Assembly (NCBI GenBank): GCA_023415055.1 | Contig: JAEZLZ010000039.1 | Coordinates: forward strand, 1-25,254 | From: Bacillota bacterium | Lineage (GTDB): Bacteria > Bacillota > Clostridia > Lachnospirales > Lachnospiraceae | Length of the DNA: 25,254 bases | Direction of reading: 5' to 3' | Translations under genes and position numbers: made by a program | The notes under the pieces: model-generated | Database searches by the model: none | Seen by the model: the letters and a program-made list of their open reading frames with translations, nothing else | What the model was told of the DNA's origin: nothing | Part shown: positions 15,024-22,158 of the stretch, piece by piece | Layout: every line of letters starts with the position of its first letter | Numbering within the stretch: the stretch's first letter is position 1

Positions 15024-17417
15024 GTGAAATTAAGTATAATTGTTCCTTTTCATAAAGGAATACATTTTCTAGGGGATTGTCTGGAAAGTATCCGAGATCA
15101 GGGACTTTCAAATTATGAGACCATTCTGGTACTGGATCATGTGAAGGAGGATGTAGCTGACCTGATCAATGAATATCAGGATTTGAATCTGAATGTAATT
15201 GAACTCAGTGATTCTCAGCTTGCAAATCGCAAATTCGGAAAAGAAAAGATTGAAGAGCAGTTTAAGGGCTACAGTGGCGTTGCCAGTGCTAGAAATGCAG
15301 GTCTGGAAGCAGCGGTTGGTGAATATGTTTACTTTTTGGATAGCGATGATTATATCATGAATGGATCTCTGACCTTGCTGCTTCAGGAAGCGGAAGAACA
15401 GATGGCTGACTTTACTTATGGTAAGAAGAAGTCGACCTGGTTTGGTCGTATGGTATATCTGGCTTCGATTACCGAGGCAGAGGAGCAGGCGGCAGAGGAT
15501 CAAGACCAGGGTGATCCGGAACAAGGTGAGCAGGATCAAAGTGAGCAGGAGTTATCGAATCAGATTACAGAAGAGAGCGAAACACCCAAACTGACACGTC
15601 GCCAGAAGAAGATCCTTAAGGTTCAGGAGAATTTAGCTGCAGCTACCAATGTTGATGCAGAATCTCTTGCCAGAATTGCCGAGGCTTATCACTCGCTCCT
15701 GGTAACCAGAAAGGGACTTCGTAATATCTCGGTGCTCGGCATCCTGTTCCGCCGAAGCTTTTTACTTGAAAATGACATTCGCTTTAATGATAATTATATC
15801 TTTTTCTCGGATTCCACCTTCGTGGTGCAGGCATTACAGAACGTGAGAATCTGCTCCTACGTACCGGAAGCAATCTACATAAAGAGAAAGCACAATGACC
15901 CGATTCATTATCCTGCACTATCCCAGTCAAAGACTGAGGATAAGTTTGAGGAGTATATTCAGGCATATCATCAGGCAAAGGAATATACCGATGAGAATAC
16001 TGCACTGCGAGGCTATCTGGAGAACAAGCTGATCGCTTATTATGCAGGAACCTATGCGCCGAGACTACGCCGCAGTGAGAAGGAGATCTGGCGTACACAG
16101 CGTTTCGAAGCGATGCGCCGTGAAATGGCAGAAGTAAATCCGGAGAAAATTAAAAGTCTGAAGAAGTATAAGAAAAAAATTGTCAATGCTCTTTTAAGTA
16201 ATAATGTTAAAAAAGCAACTATGATTGTCACTAGACACTTGGGCTTGAAGAAGTTCAGGAAAATCAAGAAGAACAATCGTGTATTTGCCTACTACTTATA
16301 TAACAAATTCTTTTCTAAGATGTCCATCAAGGAAAATTGGGTATTTTGTGAAAGCTTTTTTGGCAAGAGCTATTCGGACAGCCCCAAATACATCTATGAA
16401 TATTTAAGCAAGAGTTATCCCGGAAAATACCGTTTTATCTGGGTCACCAACGAAAAAGCAAAGATTCCCTACAGTCATACTAAGGTAAAGCGTTTTAGTA
16501 TACGCTATTGCTATTATCTGGCTCGCTGTAAATATGATATATTTAATGTAAGACAACCGGAATGGATGAAGAAGAGAGAAGGAACCGTTTTTTTGGAGAC
16601 CTGGCATGGAACACCGTTAAAGAAGCTGGTGTTTGATCAGGAAGAGGTTATGGGAGCTTCTCCGCTTCATAAGGCTCAATTCTACAAACAGTCCAGATAC
16701 TGGGATTATCTTGTGGCAGCCAACCAGTTTTCTACCGAGACATTCCGCAGAGCTTTTCTCTATGAAAAGGAGATGCTGGAATTCGGTTATCCGAGAAATG
16801 ATATTATGCACGATCCGAATAAAGAGAAGATTGCTGCTGAGATTAGGAGAAAGCTTCATATTCCGGAGAATAAGAAGACAATCCTTTATGCTCCGACCTG
16901 GCGTGATGATGAGTATTATGGTCATGGTGCTTACAAATTTGCACTAAAGCTTGATCTGCATATGCTGAAGAAGGAACTTGGTAAGGATTATGTGGTATTA
17001 CTTCGTACGCATTATTTCATCGCAGACTCCCTGGATGTTACCGGTTTGGAGGATTTTGCGTACAACGTAAGCAAGTATGATGATATCTCCGAGCTTTATC
17101 TGATTTCTGACTTGCTGATTACCGATTATTCCTCCGTATTCTTTGACTATGCGAACTTAAAGCGTCCAATCTTGTTCTATACCTATGACCTGGATAAATA
17201 CCGCGATATGCTGCGTGGCTTCTATATGGATATCCATACCGAGGTTCCAGGACCGTTACTATTCACCAGTGAAGAAGTAGTGGATGCGATTAAGAATATC
17301 GAGGACATTAATGAGGAATATAAGGAAAAATATTCCGAATTTTATGAACGTTTCTGTTCACTTGAGGATGGACATGCGTCGGAAAATATTGCCAAAAGAG
17401 TATTTGATTTACAGTAA
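15024..17417 (+). CDS. Bifunctional GT2 glycosyltransferase / CDP-glycerol glycerophosphotransferase
   Basis: A 797-aa two-domain enzyme for a polyol-phosphate glycopolymer. Residues 1-125 form a GT2 (GT-A) domain, with SIIVPFHKG (4-12), SARNAGLEAAVGEYVYF and the nucleotide/metal motif LDSDDY (105-110). It is interrupted at about 150-190 by an acidic Gln/Glu/Asp insertion, then resumes with LGILFRRSFLLEN (238-250). Residues of about 436-775 form a TagB/TagF-type glycerophosphotransferase: ETWHGTPLKKL (525-535), APTWRDD (623-629), and ITDYSSVFFDYA (699-710). The carrier substrate would be CDP-glycerol or CDP-ribitol. Such fusions are known in Firmicutes capsule and teichoic acid loci. The start is GTG 15024, with AGGTG 7 nt upstream. 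No membrane helix is seen, so it is probably peripheral. Confidence 0.87.
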   Translation: MKLSIIVPFHKGIHFLGDCLESIRDQGLSNYETILVLDHVKEDVADLINEYQDLNLNVIELSDSQLANRKFGKEKIEEQFKGYSGVASARNAGLEAAVGEYVYFLDSDDYIMNGSLTLLLQEAEEQMADFTYGKKKSTWFGRMVYLASITEAEEQAAEDQDQGDPEQGEQDQSEQELSNQITEESETPKLTRRQKKILKVQENLAAATNVDAESLARIAEAYHSLLVTRKGLRNISVLGILFRRSFLLENDIRFNDNYIFFSDSTFVVQALQNVRICSYVPEAIYIKRKHNDPIHYPALSQSKTEDKFEEYIQAYHQAKEYTDENTALRGYLENKLIAYYAGTYAPRLRRSEKEIWRTQRFEAMRREMAEVNPEKIKSLKKYKKKIVNALLSNNVKKATMIVTRHLGLKKFRKIKKNNRVFAYYLYNKFFSKMSIKENWVFCESFFGKSYSDSPKYIYEYLSKSYPGKYRFIWVTNEKAKIPYSHTKVKRFSIRYCYYLARCKYDIFNVRQPEWMKKREGTVFLETWHGTPLKKLVFDQEEVMGASPLHKAQFYKQSRYWDYLVAANQFSTETFRRAFLYEKEMLEFGYPRNDIMHDPNKEKIAAEIRRKLHIPENKKTILYAPTWRDDEYYGHGAYKFALKLDLHMLKKELGKDYVVLLRTHYFIADSLDVTGLEDFAYNVSKYDDISELYLISDLLITDYSSVFFDYANLKRPILFYTYDLDKYRDMLRGFYMDIHTEVPGPLLFTSEEVVDAIKNIEDINEEYKEKYSEFYERFCSLEDGHASENIAKRVFDLQ

Positions 17418-17447
17418 AATTTGATCTATTATATTTACTAATGAATG

Positions 17448-17475
17448 AAGGATGAGTAACTTATCATCCTTTTTT
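17448..17475 (+). terminator. Intrinsic terminator of the polymerase gene
   Basis: AAGGATGA (17448-17455) pairs with TCATCCTT (17464-17471) across an 8-nt loop and runs into six T (17470-17475). Confidence 0.88.
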
Positions 17476-17516
17476 CTTTATTTGTGAGTAATTATGCAAC
17501 GATTTAAAGGTTCTTT

Positions 17517-17538
17517 GTCTAATTTTGTGCAATTAGAC
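17517..17538. repeat. Inverted repeat upstream of the purC promoter
   Basis: A perfect 8-bp inverted repeat, GTCTAATT (17517-17524) and AATTAGAC (17531-17538), has a 6-nt spacer. It lies 40 bp upstream of the purC -35 and has no T-run. It could bind a regulator, but I recognise no PurR-type box. Confidence 0.35.
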
Positions 17539-17577
17539 CAAATTATATTAACTGACATTTTAACCGCCAAAAAACTA

Positions 17578-17605
17578 TTGCGTAATTACTTCGTTTCACT
17601 ATAAT
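17578..17605 (+). promoter_or_regulatory. Promoter of the purine cluster
   Basis: TTGCGT (17578-17583) and a perfect TATAAT (17600-17605) are 16 bp apart. Transcription near 17612 would give a leader of about 165 nt before purC, holding repeat copy B and a second hairpin. Confidence 0.6.
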
Positions 17606-17630
17606 AGGAAGAGTAATCAAGGCTACTTAA

Positions 17631-17672
17631 ACAATAGAAAGCACGCTTCGCAATCTTTCTATTGTCATGAAT
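17631..17672 (-). repeat. 42-nt dispersed hairpin repeat, copy B (inverted)
   Basis: On the minus strand it reads ATTCATGACAATAGAAAG and onward. It differs from copy A at 4 of 42 positions and from copy C at 5 of 42 by eye. The 11-bp stem (17631-17641 with 17655-17665) is perfect, with a 13-nt loop. Unlike copies A and C it lies inside a 5' leader. In its own orientation it too follows a hairpin (17676-17711). Confidence 0.8.
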
Positions 17673-17675
17673 GAT

Positions 17676-17711
17676 AGTGAACTTTTCGTACTATAGCGGT
17701 AAAAATTCACT
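17676..17711 (+). promoter_or_regulatory. Second hairpin in the purC leader
   Basis: AGTGAACTTTT (17676-17686) pairs with 17701-17711 at 10 of 11 positions around a 14-nt loop. No T-run follows on the plus strand. With the preceding repeat hairpin it makes the purC leader heavily folded, leaving about 50 unpaired nt before the ribosome binding site. Confidence 0.45.
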
Positions 17712-17775
17712 CTAGGTAGGAATATTCTTCAGGTGCTGCATGAGAAAATAAAGTAAAGGATAGGTGGCAATTACA

Positions 17776-18483
17776 ATGAAAAAATTAGACATGCTCTATG
17801 AGGGAAAAGCAAAGAAGGTTTTTAAGACGGATGTGGAAGACGTTTTAATTGTAGACTACAAGGATGACGCAACAGCATTTAACGGATTAAAGAAGGGTAC
17901 CATTGTAGGAAAAGGTGTAATTAATAACAAAATGTCCAATCACGTATTTCGTCTGCTTGGGAAGGAAGGCGTGCCGACACATTATGTTGAGGAATTAAGC
18001 GACCGTGAAACTGCAGTGAAGAAGGTGGAGATCGTTCCCCTTGAAGTAATTATCAGAAATGTATCCGCAGGAAGCTTTGCTAAGAAAATGGGCATGGAGG
18101 AAGGTATTCGATTCATCAGCCCCACGCTGGAATTTTCCTATAAGGATGATGCATTGGGTGATCCGATGATTAACGATTATTATGCAATTGCCATCGGTAT
18201 TGCGACCAGAGAAGAGATTGACCTGATTACAAAATATGCATTTAAGGTAAACGAAGTACTTTGTAAGTATTTTGAAAGCATTGGGATAGAATTAATCGAT
18301 TTTAAGATAGAATTTGGCAGATATAAGGGACAGATCATACTGGCGGACGAGATCTCGCCGGATACCTGCAGACTTTGGGACATTAACACACATGAGAAAT
18401 TAGACAAGGACCGCTTCCGCAGAGATCTTGGTAATGTTGAGGATGCTTATCAGGAAGTGTTTAAGCGTCTGGGAATTCACTAA
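17776..18483 (+). CDS. purC: Phosphoribosylaminoimidazole-succinocarboxamide (SAICAR) synthase
   Basis: Joins CAIR and aspartate with ATP to form SAICAR in de novo purine synthesis. The 235 aa from the chosen start is exactly the usual bacterial length. Motifs visible: the start LDMLYEGKAKKVFKT (ATP-binding), VDYKDDATAFNG, EVIIRNVSAGSFAKKMG, the signature LIDFKIEFGR and DEISPDTCRLWD. A GTG at 17764 is in frame, but AGGTGG overlaps it and lies 8 nt before ATG 17776, so that ATG is the start. It is first in a purC-purF-purB cluster behind a perfect -10. The 212-nt gap before purF holds a structured RNA. Confidence 0.95.
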   Translation: MKKLDMLYEGKAKKVFKTDVEDVLIVDYKDDATAFNGLKKGTIVGKGVINNKMSNHVFRLLGKEGVPTHYVEELSDRETAVKKVEIVPLEVIIRNVSAGSFAKKMGMEEGIRFISPTLEFSYKDDALGDPMINDYYAIAIGIATREEIDLITKYAFKVNEVLCKYFESIGIELIDFKIEFGRYKGQIILADEISPDTCRLWDINTHEKLDKDRFRRDLGNVEDAYQEVFKRLGIH

Positions 18484-18491
18484 TACAGGTA

Positions 18492-18651
18492 CGGGGCTGT
18501 TTTAAGGATAGAATGATTCTGGTGTCTTCAGGATTATGTTCATACTTCAAAAAATGATATTGGTTTCCTTAGAGATAGGGAATTACTGCAGTTATCATCA
18601 ATGAGGATGAAAGCTTACCTTAGGACAGCCTCGTTCGGTTTTTAAACGGGG
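18492..18651 (+). ncRNA. Structured RNA between purC and purF, candidate attenuator or riboswitch
   Basis: A continuous 16-bp helix (three G-U) joins 18492-18507 to 18618-18633. It encloses two hairpins. P2: GAATG plus ATTCTG (18511-18521) with CAGGAT (18529-18534) and TGTTC (18537-18541), 7-nt loop. P3: ATGATA (18554-18559) with TATCAT (18593-18598), capped by TTCCTT/AGGGAA (18565-18570, 18577-18582). TTCGGTTTTT (18634-18643) follows the closing helix, so that fold looks like a terminator. A competing hairpin, CCTCGTT (18629-18635) with AACGGGG (18645-18651), shares bases with the closing helix and destroys it when formed. It ends 44 nt before the purF ATG. I recognise no known class; a purine-linked signal is inference. 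A plain purC terminator with a long loop is the alternative. Confidence 0.5.
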
Positions 18652-18695
18652 TGTTAGAGATAACCGATCAGGTTAGTAAAGAAAGGACGAAACTT

Positions 18696-20135
18696 ATGGA
18701 TTTGGAATACAATAGCTATAGTCCGGATGAATTGCACGAGGAATGCGGTGTCTTCGGCGTCTATGATTTGGATGGCGGCGATGTCGTATCCTCAATTTAT
18801 TATGGTTTATTTGCCTTGCAGCACAGGGGGCAGGAAAGCTGCGGTATCGCAGTCAGTGATACCAAAGGACCGAAGGGTAAGGTGAAGGCTTGGAAGGGAA
18901 TGGGACTTGTGAGTGAGGTCTTCAGTCAGGAGCATCTGGAAGGACTGAACGGAGGCAACATCGGGGTTGGACACGTACGTTATTCTACGGCAGGAGGAAG
19001 CAATATCAATAATACCCAGCCATTGGTGCTTAACTATGTGAAAGGTACCCTTGCCCTTGCTCATAACGGTAATCTGGTTAATACTCCGGAGCTTCGCCGA
19101 GAACTGGAATATACCGGTGCGATCTTCCAGACAACCATTGACTCAGAGGTTATTGCCTATCATATTGCCAGAGAGCGTCTGAATAGTGCAACAGTAGAGG
19201 AAGCGGTGGGGAGAGCGATGAAGAAGCTCAGCGGTGCCTATTCCCTGGTTATAATGAGCCCTCGAAAACTAATCGGAGCAAGAGATCCTCTGGGTTTTCA
19301 CCCGCTTTGTATCGGCAAAAGGAATAATGCATACTTTTTAGCATCTGAGACAGCAGCACTCAATGCTGCAGACGCAGAATTTGTTCGTGATGTTTTGCCC
19401 GGAGAGGTTGTTATGATCAATGAGGAGGGGATACATTCCGACACTTCACAATGCGGGCCCAAAATTTCAAAATGTATCTTTGAATATATCTACTTTGCAC
19501 GACCGGATTCTATCTTTGACGGTGTCAGTGTCTATAATTCCAGAATCATGGCAGGAAGAATCCTGGCACAGACACACCCGGTGGAGGCAGATGTGGTAGT
19601 CGGTGTTCCGGATTCCGGTAATGCGGCTGCGATGGGTTATTCCTTCGAGTCAAGGATTCCCTTCGGTATGGCCTTTGTGAAAAACAGTTATGTGGGAAGA
19701 ACCTTCATCAAGCCAAAGCAATCCATGCGTGTATCCAGTGTACGGATCAAGCTGAACGTTCTCCCTGAAGTAGTCCGTGGAAAACGAGTTGTTATGATTG
19801 ATGATTCAATTGTCAGGGGAACCACCAGTGCGAAGATTGTAAAAATGTTAAAAAAGGCAGGAGCTACTGAGGTTCATGTCCGCATCAGCTCGCCGCCGTT
19901 CTTATATCCCTGCTATTTCGGAACGGATGTTCCGACAGGAGACCAATTAATCGCCCATAATAATTCCGTCGAGCAGATTTGTGAGATGATTGGAGCCGAT
20001 AGTCTTGGATATCTGGAGGTAGAGAGGCTAAGTGATATGATAGGTGGAGACAAAGGCTATTGTGATGCATGCTTCACCGGAAAATACCCAATTGAACCAC
20101 CGGGAGAGGATATTCGAGGCGAGTATGAAGCTTAG
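18696..20135 (+). CDS. purF: Amidophosphoribosyltransferase, [4Fe-4S] type
   Basis: Catalyses the first committed purine step, PRPP plus glutamine to phosphoribosylamine. The protein has a short propeptide ending HEE before Cys17 (ECGVFGVYD), the N-terminal nucleophile of the glutaminase domain after processing. The glutaminase continues with ALQHRGQESCGIAV, GHVRYSTAGGSNINNTQP and LAHNGNLVN. The C-terminal transferase has the PRPP loop VVMIDDSIVRGTTS (about residues 365-378). Cysteines for the Bacillus-type cluster are all present: KCIFEYIYFARPDS, YPCYFGTD and YCDACFTGK. A GTG at 18651 would add 15 residues, but it falls in a hairpin and has no ribosome binding site. GAAAGGA lies 8 nt before ATG 18696. 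That makes 479 aa, normal for this type. Confidence 0.95.
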   Translation: MDLEYNSYSPDELHEECGVFGVYDLDGGDVVSSIYYGLFALQHRGQESCGIAVSDTKGPKGKVKAWKGMGLVSEVFSQEHLEGLNGGNIGVGHVRYSTAGGSNINNTQPLVLNYVKGTLALAHNGNLVNTPELRRELEYTGAIFQTTIDSEVIAYHIARERLNSATVEEAVGRAMKKLSGAYSLVIMSPRKLIGARDPLGFHPLCIGKRNNAYFLASETAALNAADAEFVRDVLPGEVVMINEEGIHSDTSQCGPKISKCIFEYIYFARPDSIFDGVSVYNSRIMAGRILAQTHPVEADVVVGVPDSGNAAAMGYSFESRIPFGMAFVKNSYVGRTFIKPKQSMRVSSVRIKLNVLPEVVRGKRVVMIDDSIVRGTTSAKIVKMLKKAGATEVHVRISSPPFLYPCYFGTDVPTGDQLIAHNNSVEQICEMIGADSLGYLEVERLSDMIGGDKGYCDACFTGKYPIEPPGEDIRGEYEA

Positions 20136-20178
20136 GAGTCACTAATCATAAAAGCAAATAAAAAGGAGGTAGAAGAGA

Positions 20179-21612
20179 TTGAGTTACGATAAATATATGT
20201 CGCCCCTATCAGAGCGCTATGCGGGTAAGGAGATGCAGTATATCTTTTCACCGGATATGAAATTCAGAACCTGGAGAAAGCTCTGGGTAGCACTTGCTGA
20301 GACAGAGAAAGAACTGGGATTAAATATAACGCAGGAACAGATCGATGAACTTAAGTCATTTCAGGAAGACATCAATTATGAGGTTGCGAAGGAGAGAGAA
20401 ACTTTAGTAAGGCATGATGTCATGAGCCATGTATATGCTTATGGTGAACAATGCCCTAAGGCGAAGGGTATTATTCATCTGGGAGCCACCTCTTGCTATG
20501 TAGGGGATAATACGGATATTATTATCATGACCGAAGCCCTTAAGCTGGTGAAGAAGAAGCTGGTCAATGTGATGGCAGAGTTATCTAAGTTTGCCATGGA
20601 ATACCGTGCTATGCCTACCCTGGCTTTCACACATTTTCAACCCGCTCAGCCTACAACGGTTGGTAAGAGGGCGGCTTTGTGGCTGATGGAATTAAAGCTG
20701 GATTATGATGATCTGTGCTATATGATCGACAGTATGCAGCTGTTAGGTTCAAAGGGTACGACAGGAACCCAGGCAAGCTTTATGGAGCTGTTCGATGGTA
20801 ACCACGAGAAGATCAAAGAACTGGACCGCAGAATCGCTCAGAAGATGGGCTTTCAAAGCTGCTATCCTGTATCCGGACAGACCTATTCCAGAAAGGTAGA
20901 TCTGCGTGTACTTAATATATTATCCGGAATTGCAGTCAGTGCCCATAAGTTCTCGAATGATGTTCGTTTGCTGCAGCATTTAAAAGAAATTGAAGAGCCC
21001 TTTGAGAAAAATCAGATCGGATCCTCTGCAATGGCATATAAGAGAAACCCCATGAGAAGCGAACGTATCGCATCTCTGGCAAACTATGTTATGGCGGATG
21101 CGATGAACCCTGCGATTACCGCAGCCACTCAGTGGTTCGAGCGGACGTTGGATGATTCCGCGAATAAGAGAATCAGCATTCCTGAGGCCTTCCTTGCAGT
21201 GGATGGTATTCTGGATCTGTATCTGAATGTGGTAGATGGACTGGTGGTGTATCCAAAGGTGATCGAGAAGCGTCTTATGGCAGAGCTTCCGTTCATGGCA
21301 ACCGAGAATATCATGATGGCAGCAGTGAAGGCTGGCGGTGATCGACAGGAGCTCCATGAGAGAATTCGTACTCTTTCCATGGAAGCAGGCAGAAATGTCA
21401 AAGAGAAAGGTTTGGATAATAACCTCCTCGAGCTGATTGCTGCGGATCCGGCTTTCAATATGAGTCTTGACGAGCTCAAGTCTGCGATGGACCCCTCACT
21501 TTATACCGGAAGAGCAAAGGAACAGACCGAAGAATTTATTCAAGAGGTCATTCAACCTATTCTGAAGGAAAATCAGAATTTATTGGGAATTAAAGCAGAT
21601 ATCAAAGTCTGA
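20179..21612 (+). CDS. purB: Adenylosuccinate lyase
   Basis: Removes fumarate from SAICAR and from adenylosuccinate, acting twice in purine synthesis. At 477 aa it matches the longer ADSL form with a C-terminal ADSL_C domain. Signature segments: HDVMSHVYAYG, LGATSCYVGDN, the catalytic-His strand TLAFTHFQPAQPTTVGKRA, and the flexible fumarase/lyase signature GSSAMAYKRNPMRSE (about residues 281-295) with the catalytic Ser. The start is TTG 20179, supported by AAAAGGAGGT 8 nt upstream, an unusually strong site for a rare codon. It follows purF by 43 nt without a terminator, so the two are one transcript, and it ends at a bidirectional terminator. Confidence 0.95.
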   Translation: MSYDKYMSPLSERYAGKEMQYIFSPDMKFRTWRKLWVALAETEKELGLNITQEQIDELKSFQEDINYEVAKERETLVRHDVMSHVYAYGEQCPKAKGIIHLGATSCYVGDNTDIIIMTEALKLVKKKLVNVMAELSKFAMEYRAMPTLAFTHFQPAQPTTVGKRAALWLMELKLDYDDLCYMIDSMQLLGSKGTTGTQASFMELFDGNHEKIKELDRRIAQKMGFQSCYPVSGQTYSRKVDLRVLNILSGIAVSAHKFSNDVRLLQHLKEIEEPFEKNQIGSSAMAYKRNPMRSERIASLANYVMADAMNPAITAATQWFERTLDDSANKRISIPEAFLAVDGILDLYLNVVDGLVVYPKVIEKRLMAELPFMATENIMMAAVKAGGDRQELHERIRTLSMEAGRNVKEKGLDNNLLELIAADPAFNMSLDELKSAMDPSLYTGRAKEQTEEFIQEVIQPILKENQNLLGIKADIKV

Positions 21613-21631
21613 TCGAGAATAAAAACGAAGT

Positions 21632-21668
21632 GCTGCTGTAAAATGAATTTGTTGCATTTTGCAGCAGC
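21632..21668. terminator. Bidirectional terminator after purB
   Basis: A 14-bp stem, GCTGCTGTAAAATG (21632-21645) with 21655-21668, has one G-U and a 9-nt loop. On the minus strand a GTTTTTA stretch follows, ending the HMA gene; on the plus strand it closes the purine transcript. It shares GCTGCTGTAAAA with the terminator at 446-457. Confidence 0.75.
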
Positions 21669-21694
21669 CCTTATGCTTGATTAAGCGAGTTGAC

Positions 21695-21898
21695 TTATAC
21701 AATCCGACAGCCGACATGCTCAATTTCTGATCTTATTTCACTTTCCTTCACCGGATCATTATAATCGACTTCAACTGAGCCTCGATGTAGATCAATATTC
21801 ACTTTTTGAACTCCATCAAGCTTTTCTAAAGCATTCTTTACCTGTGTTTTCATAGGAACATTCACTAACCCATTCACTTGAAAATGTACTGAATTCAT
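21695..21898 (-). CDS. HMA-fold protein lacking the metal-binding CxxC
   Basis: A 67-aa protein whose pattern fits the beta-alpha-beta-beta-alpha-beta ferredoxin-like fold of heavy-metal-associated (CopZ/Atx1) domains. FQVNGLVNVPMKTQVKNALEKLDGVQKVNIDLHRGSVEVDY matches the usual helix, the LDGV.KV turn and the G.V.V.Y strand, and EIRSEIEHVGCRIV matches the last helix and strand. The MxCxxC loop is replaced by VNGLVNVPM; the only Cys is near the C-terminus. Copper delivery through CxxC is therefore impossible. AGGAGG lies 6 nt before the ATG. It is a single gene convergent with purB. The role is unknown; a structural or regulatory paralogue is possible. Confidence 0.75.
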   Translation of the reverse strand: MNSVHFQVNGLVNVPMKTQVKNALEKLDGVQKVNIDLHRGSVEVDYNDPVKESEIRSEIEHVGCRIV

Positions 21899-22025
21899 AA
21901 GATTCCTCCTGTCTGCTTATAGGATGACTTTGGTATCCGAACATGCTTAGTTTCTGATTATTACAGCATTTTTATGAGGCATAGGAAGGCTTTTTTATTT
22001 TTTTGAATAGAAATCATGGAAATAT

Positions 22026-22054
22026 TTGAATTTAAGTGAAAACTGTTTTATAAT
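22026..22054 (+). promoter_or_regulatory. SigA-type promoter of the GNAT gene
   Basis: TTGAAT (22026-22031) and a perfect TATAAT (22049-22054) are 17 bp apart, about 105 nt before the GNAT start codon. The rest of the gap to the HMA gene (21899-22025) shows only T-rich sequence and the HMA ribosome binding site. Confidence 0.7.
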
Positions 22055-22082
22055 GAGTGAAATTTATAGCCCGGAAGGAGAT

Positions 22083-22126
22083 ATAATTGCGGAATAAAGA
22101 ATAATATTATTGTGTTTCGCAATTAT
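22083..22126 (+). repeat. Nested palindrome in the GNAT 5' leader
   Basis: ATAATTGCG (22083-22091) pairs with CGCAATTAT (22118-22126). The centre contains the self-complementary AATAATATTATT (22100-22111). The 44-nt block is close to a full palindrome, with a 2-nt length difference between halves. A good Shine-Dalgarno, GGAAGGAG (22073-22080), lies just before it and 6 nt before a TTG at 22087, which would encode only MRNKE. This could be a leader peptide or chance. Confidence 0.5.
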
Positions 22127-22158
22127 CTTGCCTGAAAGGATTAAGGGGGAGACCAGTT

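Noticed and set aside
18492..18633. 6S RNA as the identity of the purC-purF structured RNA
   Set aside because: The length and long closing helix are suggestive, but the inside forms two side-by-side hairpins rather than one long hairpin with a central open-promoter-like bubble, and no independent promoter is evident.
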